Below are positions 29,591 through 40,682 of a stretch of 64,000 nucleotides of DNA, in pieces. Each line of letters begins with the position of its first letter. The first letter of the stretch is position 1. The notes beneath the pieces are model-generated. The model did not search any database, was not told the DNA's origin, and saw only the letters and a list, made by a program, of their open reading frames with translations. Position numbers and translations under genes: made by a program. Location: assembly GCA_902591025.1 (NCBI GenBank), contig CACIZB010000002.1, forward strand, positions 62,001 to 126,000, given 5' to 3'. This DNA is from an uncultured Pelagibacteraceae bacterium (GTDB taxonomy: Bacteria; Pseudomonadota; Alphaproteobacteria; Pelagibacterales; Pelagibacteraceae).

Positions 29591-31158
29591 TGATTAAGAA
29601 AATAATTACTCTATTCAAACTTGGTAGAAAAATTGCAAAATCAGATATACTTAATATAGTTTCAAAATTTCAAGAACCTCCTTTTATAATTAAAATATTG
29701 TTTAAAATATTGTCGTTTTCAATAATTTCTCAAAAAAAAGTAGAAGTTGCTCAAGATGAGGGTGAAAGACTTTCAAATTCACTAGAGTCTATGGGAACCA
29801 CTTTTATTAAACTTGGACAATTTCTCGCTACGCGACCAGACATTATTGGGGAAGAGCTTTCAAAAAAATTGGAAAATCTCCAAGATAAACTTCCCGCATT
29901 TTCGCTAAGCCAAGCACAAGAGATTATAAAAAATGATTTAGGAGAGGGCACTTATAATTCTATTATTAATTTAAGTGAGCCTGTTGCTGCAGCTTCTATA
30001 GCACAAGTACATAAAGCACAGATAAACGATAATAAAACAATTAAAGATGTTGCAATTAAAATTCTTCGTCCAGATATAAAAAGAATTTTTAATGAAGAGA
30101 TTGATGCGATGATGCTTTTTGCTTTTTTAATAGAGTCTTTTATTAAAAAAACAAAAAGACTCAAATTAGTTGAAGTAGTTTTTTTGTTAAAAGAAATTAC
30201 AAATCTAGAAATGGATCTTAGATTTGAGGCTGCAGCTGCGAATGAGTATGCTGAAAATACAAAAAATGATGTTGGTTTTAGAGTTCCAAAAATTTATTGG
30301 AATTTTACAAGCGAAAATGTAATGACACTCGATTGGATAGATGGTATCTCAATTAGAGAAACTGATGAACTAAAAAAAAGAAATCTAAATACTAAAAAAA
30401 TTGCAGAAGATATAATTCAAAACTTTTTGAGACATGCTGTTAGAGATGGTTTTTTTCACGCAGATATGCACCAGGGAAATGTCTTTATAGACAATAATGG
30501 TTTTATAGTCCCAATCGATTTTGGAATAATGGGAAGACTAGATAAAATGAGTAAAAGATTTTTGGCTGAAATTTTATTTGGTTTTATTCAAAGAGATTAC
30601 CGTAAAGTAGCAGAGGTTCATCTGGTAGCTGGACTAGTTCCAAAACAAGTTCCAATTGATGATCTGGCACAAGCATTAAGATCTATAGGAGAGCCTATTT
30701 TTGGACAAGCAGTCAAAGATATTTCAGGGGGAAAATTATTAAAACAATTATTTGATGTGACCGAAAAATTTAATATGCAAACTCAACCTCAACTTCTTAT
30801 GTTGCAAAAAACAATGGTAGTGGTTGAAGGAGTGGCAAGAAAATTGAATCCTGATACAAATATTTGGACAACCTCCAAACCTGTACTTGAGAATTGGTTA
30901 AAAGAGACAAAAAATCCAATGACAGCACTAAATGAAACACTGCAAAACACATCTGAAGTAATTAAAAGATTACCAGAATTTCCTGAGATAATGGATAAAG
31001 CTAATCAAGCACTTACTTATTTGGCTAGTGGGCAAATTCCTCAAAATTCAAATTCTTTTACAGCTTTAAATACTAAAAAATCTGAAATGATGGCCTTTAG
31101 AAATCAATCTATAATGGGAATATTAATACTTGTAATTTTTGGACTATTGGTATTTTAA
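29590..31158 (+). CDS. ubiB: Ubiquinone biosynthesis protein UbiB (ABC1/ADCK family)
   Basis: MGTTFIKLGQFLATRPDI KxGQ motif; FFHADMHQGNVFI; ATG at 29590 overlaps ubiE stop. Confidence 0.95.
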   Translation: MIKKIITLFKLGRKIAKSDILNIVSKFQEPPFIIKILFKILSFSIISQKKVEVAQDEGERLSNSLESMGTTFIKLGQFLATRPDIIGEELSKKLENLQDKLPAFSLSQAQEIIKNDLGEGTYNSIINLSEPVAAASIAQVHKAQINDNKTIKDVAIKILRPDIKRIFNEEIDAMMLFAFLIESFIKKTKRLKLVEVVFLLKEITNLEMDLRFEAAAANEYAENTKNDVGFRVPKIYWNFTSENVMTLDWIDGISIRETDELKKRNLNTKKIAEDIIQNFLRHAVRDGFFHADMHQGNVFIDNNGFIVPIDFGIMGRLDKMSKRFLAEILFGFIQRDYRKVAEVHLVAGLVPKQVPIDDLAQALRSIGEPIFGQAVKDISGGKLLKQLFDVTEKFNMQTQPQLLMLQKTMVVVEGVARKLNPDTNIWTTSKPVLENWLKETKNPMTALNETLQNTSEVIKRLPEFPEIMDKANQALTYLASGQIPQNSNSFTALNTKKSEMMAFRNQSIMGILILVIFGLLVF

Positions 31159-31163
31159 TTTGA

Positions 31164-32372
31164 TTGATGAAAAATATATTAAGCAAAAAAATTCTATTTA
31201 TCATTTGCGGAGGAGTCTCGGCTTATAAAAGTCTTGAAACAATAAGATTATTTAGGAAAAATGGTTTTGAAATTAAAACGATTTTAACAAAAGCGGCTAA
31301 AGAATTTGTTACTCCTTTATCTGTTGCCTCTTTGTCACAAGGAAAAGTTTATGAAGATCTTTTTAGCTTAGAAAATGAAACTGAGATGGACCATATTTCT
31401 TTATCAAGATGGGCCGATGTAGTAGTTGTTGCTCCCGCAACTGCTAACACTCTTTCAAAGTTAAGTATGGGTTCGTCTGAAGACTTGGCTGCAGCAGTAA
31501 TTCTTGCATCTAACAAACAAATATTTTTAGTTCCAGCAATGAATGTGAGAATGTGGGAACACCAATCAACAAAGAATAATTTTAAAATTTTAAAAGATTA
31601 CGGATACAAGTTTATCGGTCCAGAAATAGGAGATATGGCTTGTGGTGAGTATGGTGAAGGCAAAATGTCTGAACCGTTAAATATTTTTAATGAAATTTCG
31701 AATTATCTTAATCTGAAGAAAAAAAATAATAAGATAAAAGCTCTTGTCACTGCTGGACCAACCAATGAATATATTGATCCTGTAAGATTTATTACAAATA
31801 AATCAAGTGGTAAACAAGGTTACCAATTAGCAAAATCTTTGTCTAAAAGAGGATTTGATACTACACTAATTTCTGGTCCTACCAATTTAGATATCGAAGA
31901 TAATATTAAATTAATTAAAGTTCAAACAGCTAAAGAAATGTTTGAAGCTACGCAAAAAAATCTACCAACTGATATTGCAGTATTTACTGCAGCTGTAGCT
32001 GATTTTAAAATAGTTAATCAGAAAAAAAATAAAATTAAAAAAAATGAGGATTTTTTTCTTAAATTTGAAAAAAATATTGACATACTAAATTATGTTTCAA
32101 AACATAACTCTATGAGACCTAAATTAGTTATAGGTTTTGCTGCAGAAACTGATGAACTAGAAAAAAACGCAACTACTAAATTATCTGATAAAAATTGTGA
32201 TTGGATTATAGCTAATGATGTTTCAAAAAAAGACGCTGGTTTTAATTCAGATCATAATGAAGTAACTATTTACTATAAAGACAAAAAAATTCAAAAAGAA
32301 AATCTTTCACTTAAGAAAAAATCAGAAATAGCAGAGGAAATTGTAGATAGGATAGTGGCTCAAATAAATTAA
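31164..32372 (+). CDS. coaBC: Bifunctional phosphopantothenoylcysteine decarboxylase/synthetase
   Basis: IICGGVSAYKSLETIRLF; VVVAPATANTLSK; ALVTAGPTNEYIDPVRFITNKSSGKQG. Confidence 0.96.
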   Translation: MMKNILSKKILFIICGGVSAYKSLETIRLFRKNGFEIKTILTKAAKEFVTPLSVASLSQGKVYEDLFSLENETEMDHISLSRWADVVVVAPATANTLSKLSMGSSEDLAAAVILASNKQIFLVPAMNVRMWEHQSTKNNFKILKDYGYKFIGPEIGDMACGEYGEGKMSEPLNIFNEISNYLNLKKKNNKIKALVTAGPTNEYIDPVRFITNKSSGKQGYQLAKSLSKRGFDTTLISGPTNLDIEDNIKLIKVQTAKEMFEATQKNLPTDIAVFTAAVADFKIVNQKKNKIKKNEDFFLKFEKNIDILNYVSKHNSMRPKLVIGFAAETDELEKNATTKLSDKNCDWIIANDVSKKDAGFNSDHNEVTIYYKDKKIQKENLSLKKKSEIAEEIVDRIVAQIN

Positions 32373-32809
32373 TGGTTAAAGTGTTAATAAAAAAGTTAGA
32401 TCCTTCTGTAAAATTGCCTGAATACAAAACCATTGGTGCTTCTGGAATGGATCTTATTGCATTTATAAGAGAACCACTAGAATTAAAACCACAGATGTCT
32501 TGTATAGTCCCGACAGGTCTTGCTGTAGCTTTTCCAGAAAATTACGAAATTCAAGTAAGACCTAGGTCTGGTTTGGCCTCAAAAAACAACATAAGTATTT
32601 TAAACACTCCTGGAACGATTGATAGTGACTACAGAGGAGAAATTAAAGTTATTATGTATAATCATGGGAATAGAAATTTTGTTATAAATAATGGTGACCG
32701 CATAGCTCAAATGATATTGTGTCCAATTGTTAAGATGAGATTGGAAGAGGCAATTGATTTACCCAAAACAATTAGAGGACAGAGCGGATTTGGATCTACG
32801 GGTAAATGA
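32372..32809 (+). CDS. dut: Deoxyuridine 5'-triphosphate nucleotidohydrolase
   Basis: GASGMDLIA; VRPRSGLASKN; NTPGTIDSDYRGEI; RGQSGFGSTG. Confidence 0.97.
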   Translation: MVKVLIKKLDPSVKLPEYKTIGASGMDLIAFIREPLELKPQMSCIVPTGLAVAFPENYEIQVRPRSGLASKNNISILNTPGTIDSDYRGEIKVIMYNHGNRNFVINNGDRIAQMILCPIVKMRLEEAIDLPKTIRGQSGFGSTGK

Positions 32810-33552
32810 ATTTGAAATTAAACAAAAATCAAATTGAACGTTTTTCAAGACAGATCATTATGAGAGATATTGGAGCTATAGGACAAAAAAAAATTATAGA
32901 GTCCAAAGTTTTAATTATTGGTATGGGGGGTCTTGGGTGTCCAGTTGCAGAATTTTTAATAAGGGCAGGGATTGGTACTTTAGGGATTGTTGACTCAGAT
33001 AGTGTTAACTTATCAAATATACACCGACAAAGTCTATATAATATTAAAGATTTAAAAAAATTAAAAGTCTTTGTTGCTCGAGAGAAACTAAAAAAAATAA
33101 ATTCAAAAGCAAAAGTTAATTGTTATAAAATACGACTCAACTCTAAAAATTATCAAAAAGTAATAAATAATTATGATTATATAGTTGATGGAACAGATAA
33201 TTTTAAAACAAAATTTTTGATCAACGATATTTGTAAAATCTCAAAAAAATTTCTCGTAGCAGGCGCCATAAATAAGTTTGATGGACATATTTTTACTTTT
33301 GATTTTAAAAATAAGAAAACCCCTTGTATTAGAAGCTTTTTTCAAGAAAAAGAGATTTCAGATGAAATATTAAATTGTGAATATGAGGGAATTTTAGGAA
33401 CAGTAGCAGGTATTATTGGCACCTTACAAGCAAATGAAATATTAAAAAAAATTTTAGATATAGGTAAAAGTCTTAATGGTAATATTTTAATTTTAGATTT
33501 ATTGAATTTAAATTTTAGAAAAGTAAAATTAAGTAAACTAAAAAATGTTTAA
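32806..33552 (+). CDS. MoeB/ThiF-family E1-like adenylyltransferase
   Basis: RFSRQIIMRDIGAIGQKKI, VLIIGMGGLGCPVAEFLIRAGIGTLGIVDSD, NIHRQ. Confidence 0.93.
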   Translation: MNLKLNKNQIERFSRQIIMRDIGAIGQKKIIESKVLIIGMGGLGCPVAEFLIRAGIGTLGIVDSDSVNLSNIHRQSLYNIKDLKKLKVFVAREKLKKINSKAKVNCYKIRLNSKNYQKVINNYDYIVDGTDNFKTKFLINDICKISKKFLVAGAINKFDGHIFTFDFKNKKTPCIRSFFQEKEISDEILNCEYEGILGTVAGIIGTLQANEILKKILDIGKSLNGNILILDLLNLNFRKVKLSKLKNV

Positions 33553-34003
33553 AAAAATATTTTTGAGAAATATTTTTATAATTTATTTTGCTTTGTTTTC
33601 TTTTTCTCTCTCAAGTGCAGAAGATATTTTTTTATCTTTAAAGAAAAGTAAAGTTAATGTTAGATATGGACCGGGTTTTGACTCACCAATAAAGTACATT
33701 TACAAAAAAATTAATCTTCCAGTAAAACAAATTGATAAAAAAGAGAATTTTCGAAGAATAATTGATTTTAAAAATAATAGTGGTTGGATACATATTTCAC
33801 AATTAAAAGATGTAAGTTCAGTAATTCCTAGATCTGACGTAGTACTTTTTAAAAAACCATCTAATTTCTCGGAACCACTGGTCAATATAAAAAGAGGAAG
33901 AGTCCTTGTGATTATTAAATGTAGTGAAAACTGGTGCAAAGTTAAAACAGATAAATACGATGGATGGATAAATAGTAAGAATCTTTGGGGAAAGATCAAT
34001 TAA
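33545..34003 (+). CDS. Exported SH3-domain protein
   Basis: Signal peptide followed by bacterial SH3-like repeats (KVNVRYGPGFDSPIKYIYKK; WCKVKTDKYDGWINSKNLWG). Confidence 0.85.
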   Translation: MFKKIFLRNIFIIYFALFSFSLSSAEDIFLSLKKSKVNVRYGPGFDSPIKYIYKKINLPVKQIDKKENFRRIIDFKNNSGWIHISQLKDVSSVIPRSDVVLFKKPSNFSEPLVNIKRGRVLVIIKCSENWCKVKTDKYDGWINSKNLWGKIN

Positions 34004-34021
34004 TATTTAAACTCTATAAAA

Positions 34022-34201
34022 TTATTTTTGCTGTAAACAAACGTCCTTAATAACAGGCACGTTTGCACAATCTCCACATTTAGTAAGCTGCACAATACAC
34101 CCATCATCTAAAACTTTTACATCTACAGTCCTATCACATTTAGAGCAAGTAGATGCAATTGTAAGTCCGCACTTTTTACAATTAAAATTTTCTAATCTCA
34201 T
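34022..34201 (-). CDS. 59-aa cysteine-rich putative zinc-ribbon protein
   Basis: MRLENFNCKKCGLTIASTCSKCDRTVDVKVLDDGCIVQLTKCGDCANVPVIKDVCLQQK*; paired CxxC motifs; just under the ORF cutoff. Confidence 0.7.
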   Translation of the reverse strand: MRLENFNCKKCGLTIASTCSKCDRTVDVKVLDDGCIVQLTKCGDCANVPVIKDVCLQQK

Positions 34202-34303
34202 ATTAAAAAAAATAATTACAAAAAGATAAACTTCAAGAAAAAAACATGCAAATGATAATTGTTTGCAAAAAAAAAATTTTTTATGGGATTATTTGCTTTT
34301 AAT

Positions 34304-34326
34304 AATAATCATTATCAATGATTATT
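34304..34326. terminator. Hairpin followed by T-run at 3' end of the DUF2061 gene
   Basis: AATAATCAT-TATCA-ATGATTATT then TTTT; overlaps the minus-strand stop codon. Confidence 0.5.
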
Positions 34327-34564
34327 TTTTAGATTTACTTGCCCACCATTTATCTAAAATAAAATACCAAACTGAATTTGCAATAGGTTCAACTATAGCG
34401 TCAGTAAGAGCAATAATAAAAGATACATCTGCAACTAACATTAAAACTGTAATTGCTATCGCAAAATGACCAATAGTATAAACAATTGTTCTTAATATTG
34501 AGCCTCTATTATTAGTGTATATTTCTTTACTTGCTTCAAATATACCCTTTGTAACTTCGACCAT
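34322..34564 (-). CDS. DUF2061-type small membrane protein
   Basis: 80 aa; RTIVYTIGHFAIAITVLMLVADVSFIIALTDAIVEPIANSVWYFILDKWW. Confidence 0.75.
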   Translation of the reverse strand: MVEVTKGIFEASKEIYTNNRGSILRTIVYTIGHFAIAITVLMLVADVSFIIALTDAIVEPIANSVWYFILDKWWASKSKK

Positions 34565-35176
34565 TTACCCAAAAGGACTATCTAAAACACATGCCACTAA
34601 ATGTATTCTAGACTGTTCTCCTCCGTTAAAGAAATTGTGATATTTAGTATTATTTGTAATCCACACTTTACCATCTGCTGGTAAGTGTTTAGCAACATTT
34701 TCAATTACCATTGAGCAACCTTGATTTGTAATAATTGGAACGTGCAATCTACATTCAGGATCTTTATGCCAGCTAAGAGTTGATCTTGGTTCTTTTAGCA
34801 AAAGTCTTACTCTTCCGAGCTTAAATTTTTTACGTAACGTTTCATAAACTTCTTTAAAATAAGTTTTTTCAAACTCAGGTAAAAGTTGTGTATATTTCGA
34901 CTCATCTATATCAACATCTCTAGAAACTTCTTTTCCACTTTCATCAGCAATAGTCCAGTATCTACCTCTTATATTATTTCCATTAATTGAATTTACGTCG
35001 TTTGGAATCTGATTCAGTGGAATTGCACCGAAATGCGTAACTCCTGGTGTGTTAAATTTTTTTTCTTTTAAGATTAATTCTAAATCTTTTCTAAGTCTAC
35101 TTATATCAAATTTAAGATTAGGAACTTCATAAAAGTCTTCAAAAGATACTTTGGGATTGTTTAATGCAGTTTCCAT
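34565..35176 (-). CDS. Aspartyl/asparaginyl beta-hydroxylase-family protein
   Basis: 203 aa; LSWHKDPECRLHVPIITNQGCSMVIE and WITNNTKYHNFFNGGEQSRIHLVACV iron-ligand pattern. Confidence 0.75.
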   Translation of the reverse strand: METALNNPKVSFEDFYEVPNLKFDISRLRKDLELILKEKKFNTPGVTHFGAIPLNQIPNDVNSINGNNIRGRYWTIADESGKEVSRDVDIDESKYTQLLPEFEKTYFKEVYETLRKKFKLGRVRLLLKEPRSTLSWHKDPECRLHVPIITNQGCSMVIENVAKHLPADGKVWITNNTKYHNFFNGGEQSRIHLVACVLDSPFG

Positions 35177-35182
35177 ATTTTG

Positions 35183-37432
<2,250 letters not shown>

Positions 37433-37455
37433 TTAGAAATGGATGTTTATTTTAG

Positions 37456-37472
37456 TTTATAATGATTCTAAA
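37456..37472. promoter_or_regulatory. Irr/Fur-family operator-like palindrome upstream of katG
   Basis: TTTATAATGATTCTAAA, one mismatch to the palindrome TTTAGAATnATTCTAAA (recalled Irr-box consensus). Confidence 0.55.
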
Positions 37473-37516
37473 AAGGTGTCAATTGTATAAAAATGACGCT
37501 AATTATTTTAGAACAA

Positions 37517-37915
37517 TTAATCTTCAAGCTTTACAAGGACTTCAACAGATTTAATTTTTTTTCCGTTAATTTTTTTAAGAATATTTATGGGTCCTACATC
37601 TGAGTTTTTTAAATCAATTAATTTCTCTTCTTTTAGATCATAAAAGTGATGATGATCAGTAACATTAGTATCAAAATAAGCTTGACCAGAATTTATTGGA
37701 ATTTGCTTTAAATATCCTTTTTTTTCAAAGGCATGAACTGTATTGTAAAGCGTTGCTAAAGAAATTTTTTTACTTGTCTGTTTTTTGATTTTTTCTGATA
37801 AATCATTTATTGTGAAATGAAAGGTTTTATTGGTATTGAATAGAACCTCACATATCTGAAGTCTTTGTTTTGTTGGTCTTAATCCAGAATTTCTTAATTT
37901 TTCTAAATATTTCAC
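37517..37915 (-). CDS. irr: Fur-family regulator, Irr-like
   Basis: 132 aa Fur fold; LRPTKQRLQI, KISLATLYNTVHAFEKKGYL, DHHHFYDLKEEKLIDL; next to fabA-fabB-fabI as in other alphaproteobacteria. Confidence 0.8.
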   Translation of the reverse strand: MKYLEKLRNSGLRPTKQRLQICEVLFNTNKTFHFTINDLSEKIKKQTSKKISLATLYNTVHAFEKKGYLKQIPINSGQAYFDTNVTDHHHFYDLKEEKLIDLKNSDVGPINILKKINGKKIKSVEVLVKLED

Positions 37916-38009
37916 AGTTTAAACATATTGTTAGTTAAAATTGTTTTAAACTAGTATTATAACTATATTATATCATTTTAAAATCAAGTAAATATGATTA
38001 CTTATTTTT

Positions 38010-38510
38010 ATGAAAAAAAATTCATACTCATACAACGAGTTAATTAATTGTGCTAATGGTGAATTGTTCGGCAAAGGTAATGCAAAGCTACCACTTCCAC
38101 CAATGTTGATGTTTGACAGAATAACCGAAATTAATGATAATAAAGGAAGCTTTAATAAAGGTTCTCTTGAAGCTGAGCTAGATATTAAGAAAGACCTTTG
38201 GTTTTTTGACTGTCATTTCAAAGAAGATCCTGTTATGCCTGGTTGTTTAGGTCTTGATGCTATGTGGCAATTAGTTGGTTTTTATTTGGGTTGGATTGGA
38301 AATCCAGGGAAAGGAAGAGCTTTAGGTGTCGGCACTGTAAAATTCACAGGAGAAGTTTTACAAAATATTAAATTAGTAAAATATGAAATTGAAATGAAAA
38401 AAATTATGTCACCAGGAGGTACAACTGTAGGATTAGCTAACGGGTTGGTGCTAGCTGATGGAAAAAAAATTTACTCAGCTGAAAATTTAAAAGTAGGATT
38501 GTTTAAATAA
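38010..38510 (+). CDS. fabA: 3-hydroxydecanoyl-ACP dehydratase/isomerase
   Basis: [39 protein letters not shown]. Confidence 0.97.
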   Translation: MKKNSYSYNELINCANGELFGKGNAKLPLPPMLMFDRITEINDNKGSFNKGSLEAELDIKKDLWFFDCHFKEDPVMPGCLGLDAMWQLVGFYLGWIGNPGKGRALGVGTVKFTGEVLQNIKLVKYEIEMKKIMSPGGTTVGLANGLVLADGKKIYSAENLKVGLFK

Positions 38511-39721
38511 TGAGAAGAGTAGTAATTACTGGATTGGGAATAGTATCTTGCTTAGGTAATAATCAAGAAGAAGTTTATCAATCTCTATTAAATTCAAAAT
38601 CAGGAATTTCATATTCTGACGAATATAAAGAACATAACTTAAAAAGTCATGTCCATGGAAAACCAAAAATAAAACTTGAGGATCATGTAGATCGAAAAAC
38701 TATAAGATTTATGGGTTCTGGTTCTGCATACAACTATATAGCAATGAAAGAAGCTATTAAAGACTCGGGGTTAGAAGAAAAAGAAGTAAGTAATTTTAAA
38801 ACTGGTATAGTTATGGGTTCTGGAGGACCTTCAATAGAAAATGTTATATTAGCTGCTGATAAAACTAGAGCAAAAACTCCTAAATTAATGGGACCTTTTA
38901 TTGTTCCAAGAACAATGGCAAGTACAGCTTCAGCAACACTCGCTGTCCCTTTTAAAATAAAAGGAACCAATTATACAATGAGTTCAGCTTGTGCAACAAG
39001 CGGACATTGCATAGGAAATTCTATGGAATTAATTCAAATGGGCAAACAAGATATTGTCTTCGCGGGTGGAAGCGAGGAAATACACTGGGCGATGACCGCA
39101 ATGTTTGACGCAATGACTGCTTTATCATCAAAATATAATGATACTCCAGAAAAAGCTTCAAGAGCATACGACAAAACAAGAGATGGTTTTGTTATTGCTG
39201 GTGGAGGGGGAGTACTTGTTCTTGAAGAGTATGAGCACGCTAAAGCCAGAGGAGCGAAAATATATGCAGAATTAACTGGCTACGGAGCTACGTCAGATGG
39301 GTACGATATGGTGGCACCCTCAGGTGAAGGAGCTGTAAGGTGTATGCAAATGGCAATGACCACAGCTAAAAACAAAATTGATTATATTAATACTCATGGG
39401 ACTTCTACTCCCGTTGGAGATATCACTGAACTAAATGCTGTTAAAAGTACATTTGGAGATAATATTCCTAAAATAAGTTCAACCAAATCTTTATCGGGTC
39501 ATCCTTTGGGAGCTGCATCGGTGCACGAAGCTATCTATTGTTTAATTATGATGAAAAAAAATTTTATTGCAGGATCAGCGAATATAAATGAAATTGACGA
39601 GGACGCCAAAAAATTTCCAATTATTGAAAAAACTGAAACTGGTGTAACCTTAAACACTGTTATGTCTAACAGTTTTGGTTTTGGCGGAACTAATGCCGCT
39701 TTAATTTTTGAGAAAGTATAA
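38510..39721 (+). CDS. fabB: 3-oxoacyl-ACP synthase I
   Basis: [56 protein letters not shown]. Confidence 0.97.
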   Translation: MRRVVITGLGIVSCLGNNQEEVYQSLLNSKSGISYSDEYKEHNLKSHVHGKPKIKLEDHVDRKTIRFMGSGSAYNYIAMKEAIKDSGLEEKEVSNFKTGIVMGSGGPSIENVILAADKTRAKTPKLMGPFIVPRTMASTASATLAVPFKIKGTNYTMSSACATSGHCIGNSMELIQMGKQDIVFAGGSEEIHWAMTAMFDAMTALSSKYNDTPEKASRAYDKTRDGFVIAGGGGVLVLEEYEHAKARGAKIYAELTGYGATSDGYDMVAPSGEGAVRCMQMAMTTAKNKIDYINTHGTSTPVGDITELNAVKSTFGDNIPKISSTKSLSGHPLGAASVHEAIYCLIMMKKNFIAGSANINEIDEDAKKFPIIEKTETGVTLNTVMSNSFGFGGTNAALIFEKV

Positions 39722-39724
39722 ATT

Positions 39725-40510
39725 ATGAGTCTAATGAAAGGAAAAAAAGGGTTGATCATGGGTGTTGCCAATGAAAGATCTATTGCATGGGGTATTTCCC
39801 AAAAACTAGCTGAAGCTGGAGCAGAGCTTGCATTTACTTACCTAGGAGATGCATTAAAAAAAAGAGTAATACCTTTGGCTGAAAAATTAAATTCAAAGAA
39901 AACTTTCAGTTGCGATGTTGAAAAAAAAGAAGAAGTAATCAAATTATTTGAAGATATTAAATCTCAGTGGGGAGAAATTGATTTTGTAGTTCATGCCGTG
40001 GCATTTTCAGATAAATCAGAATTGTCTGGTGAATATTTAAATACAACAAGAGAAAATTTTCTAAGAAGCATGTTGATTTCATGCTTCTCATTTACTGAAG
40101 TCGCTAAAGAAGCTTCAAAAATAATGAAAAGTGGTTGCAGTATGTTAACTTTGACTTATGAATCAACCAAAGCTATTCCAAATTATAATGTAATGGGTGT
40201 TTGTAAATCTGCTCTTGAGGCAAGTGTAAAATATCTTGCAAGGGATTTGGGCTCAAAAGGTATAAGAGTAAATGCAATTAGTGCTGGACCTATTAAAACA
40301 TTGGCAGCATCTGCAATCGGAGATGCAAAATTTTTATATAAATGGAACGAAGATCACTCTTTTCTCAAAAGAAATGTAGACATAAATGATGTAGGAAATT
40401 CAGCATTATATTTGCTTAGTGAACTTGCAAATGGTGTAACTGGCGAAATTCATTATGTGGATGCTGGTTATAATAAAGTTGGAATGCCAGATCCAAAAAA
40501 CATAGTTTAG
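39725..40510 (+). CDS. fabI: Enoyl-ACP reductase (NADH)
   Basis: GLIMGVANERSIAWGISQKLAEAGAELAFTY; SAGPIKTLAASAI. Confidence 0.97.
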   Translation: MSLMKGKKGLIMGVANERSIAWGISQKLAEAGAELAFTYLGDALKKRVIPLAEKLNSKKTFSCDVEKKEEVIKLFEDIKSQWGEIDFVVHAVAFSDKSELSGEYLNTTRENFLRSMLISCFSFTEVAKEASKIMKSGCSMLTLTYESTKAIPNYNVMGVCKSALEASVKYLARDLGSKGIRVNAISAGPIKTLAASAIGDAKFLYKWNEDHSFLKRNVDINDVGNSALYLLSELANGVTGEIHYVDAGYNKVGMPDPKNIV

Positions 40511-40518
40511 AAAATATT

Positions 40519-40641
40519 TTAAAAACCCATATTTGACCAATTATCTTTGTCATTATATCTATCGAGTTCTTTTTTTGTAATTGGCCTAAAAAGAACCCAT
40601 AATACAACTACTGCCAATAATAATATTATCCAAGTCTCCAT
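40519..40641 (-). CDS. Putative 40-aa single-TM small protein
   Basis: METWIILLLAVVVLWVLFRPITKKELDRYNDKDNWSNMGF*; fills the fabI-pnp gap. Confidence 0.5.
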   Translation of the reverse strand: METWIILLLAVVVLWVLFRPITKKELDRYNDKDNWSNMGF

Positions 40642-40682
40642 TACCAAAAATTTAACTTGAATTATTTTTTTTAAAATGCGAC

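Noticed and set aside
34263-34469. 68-aa plus-strand ORF MQKKNFLWDYLLLIIIIINDYF...
   Set aside because: Covers the hairpin/T-run and is antisense to the DUF2061 gene
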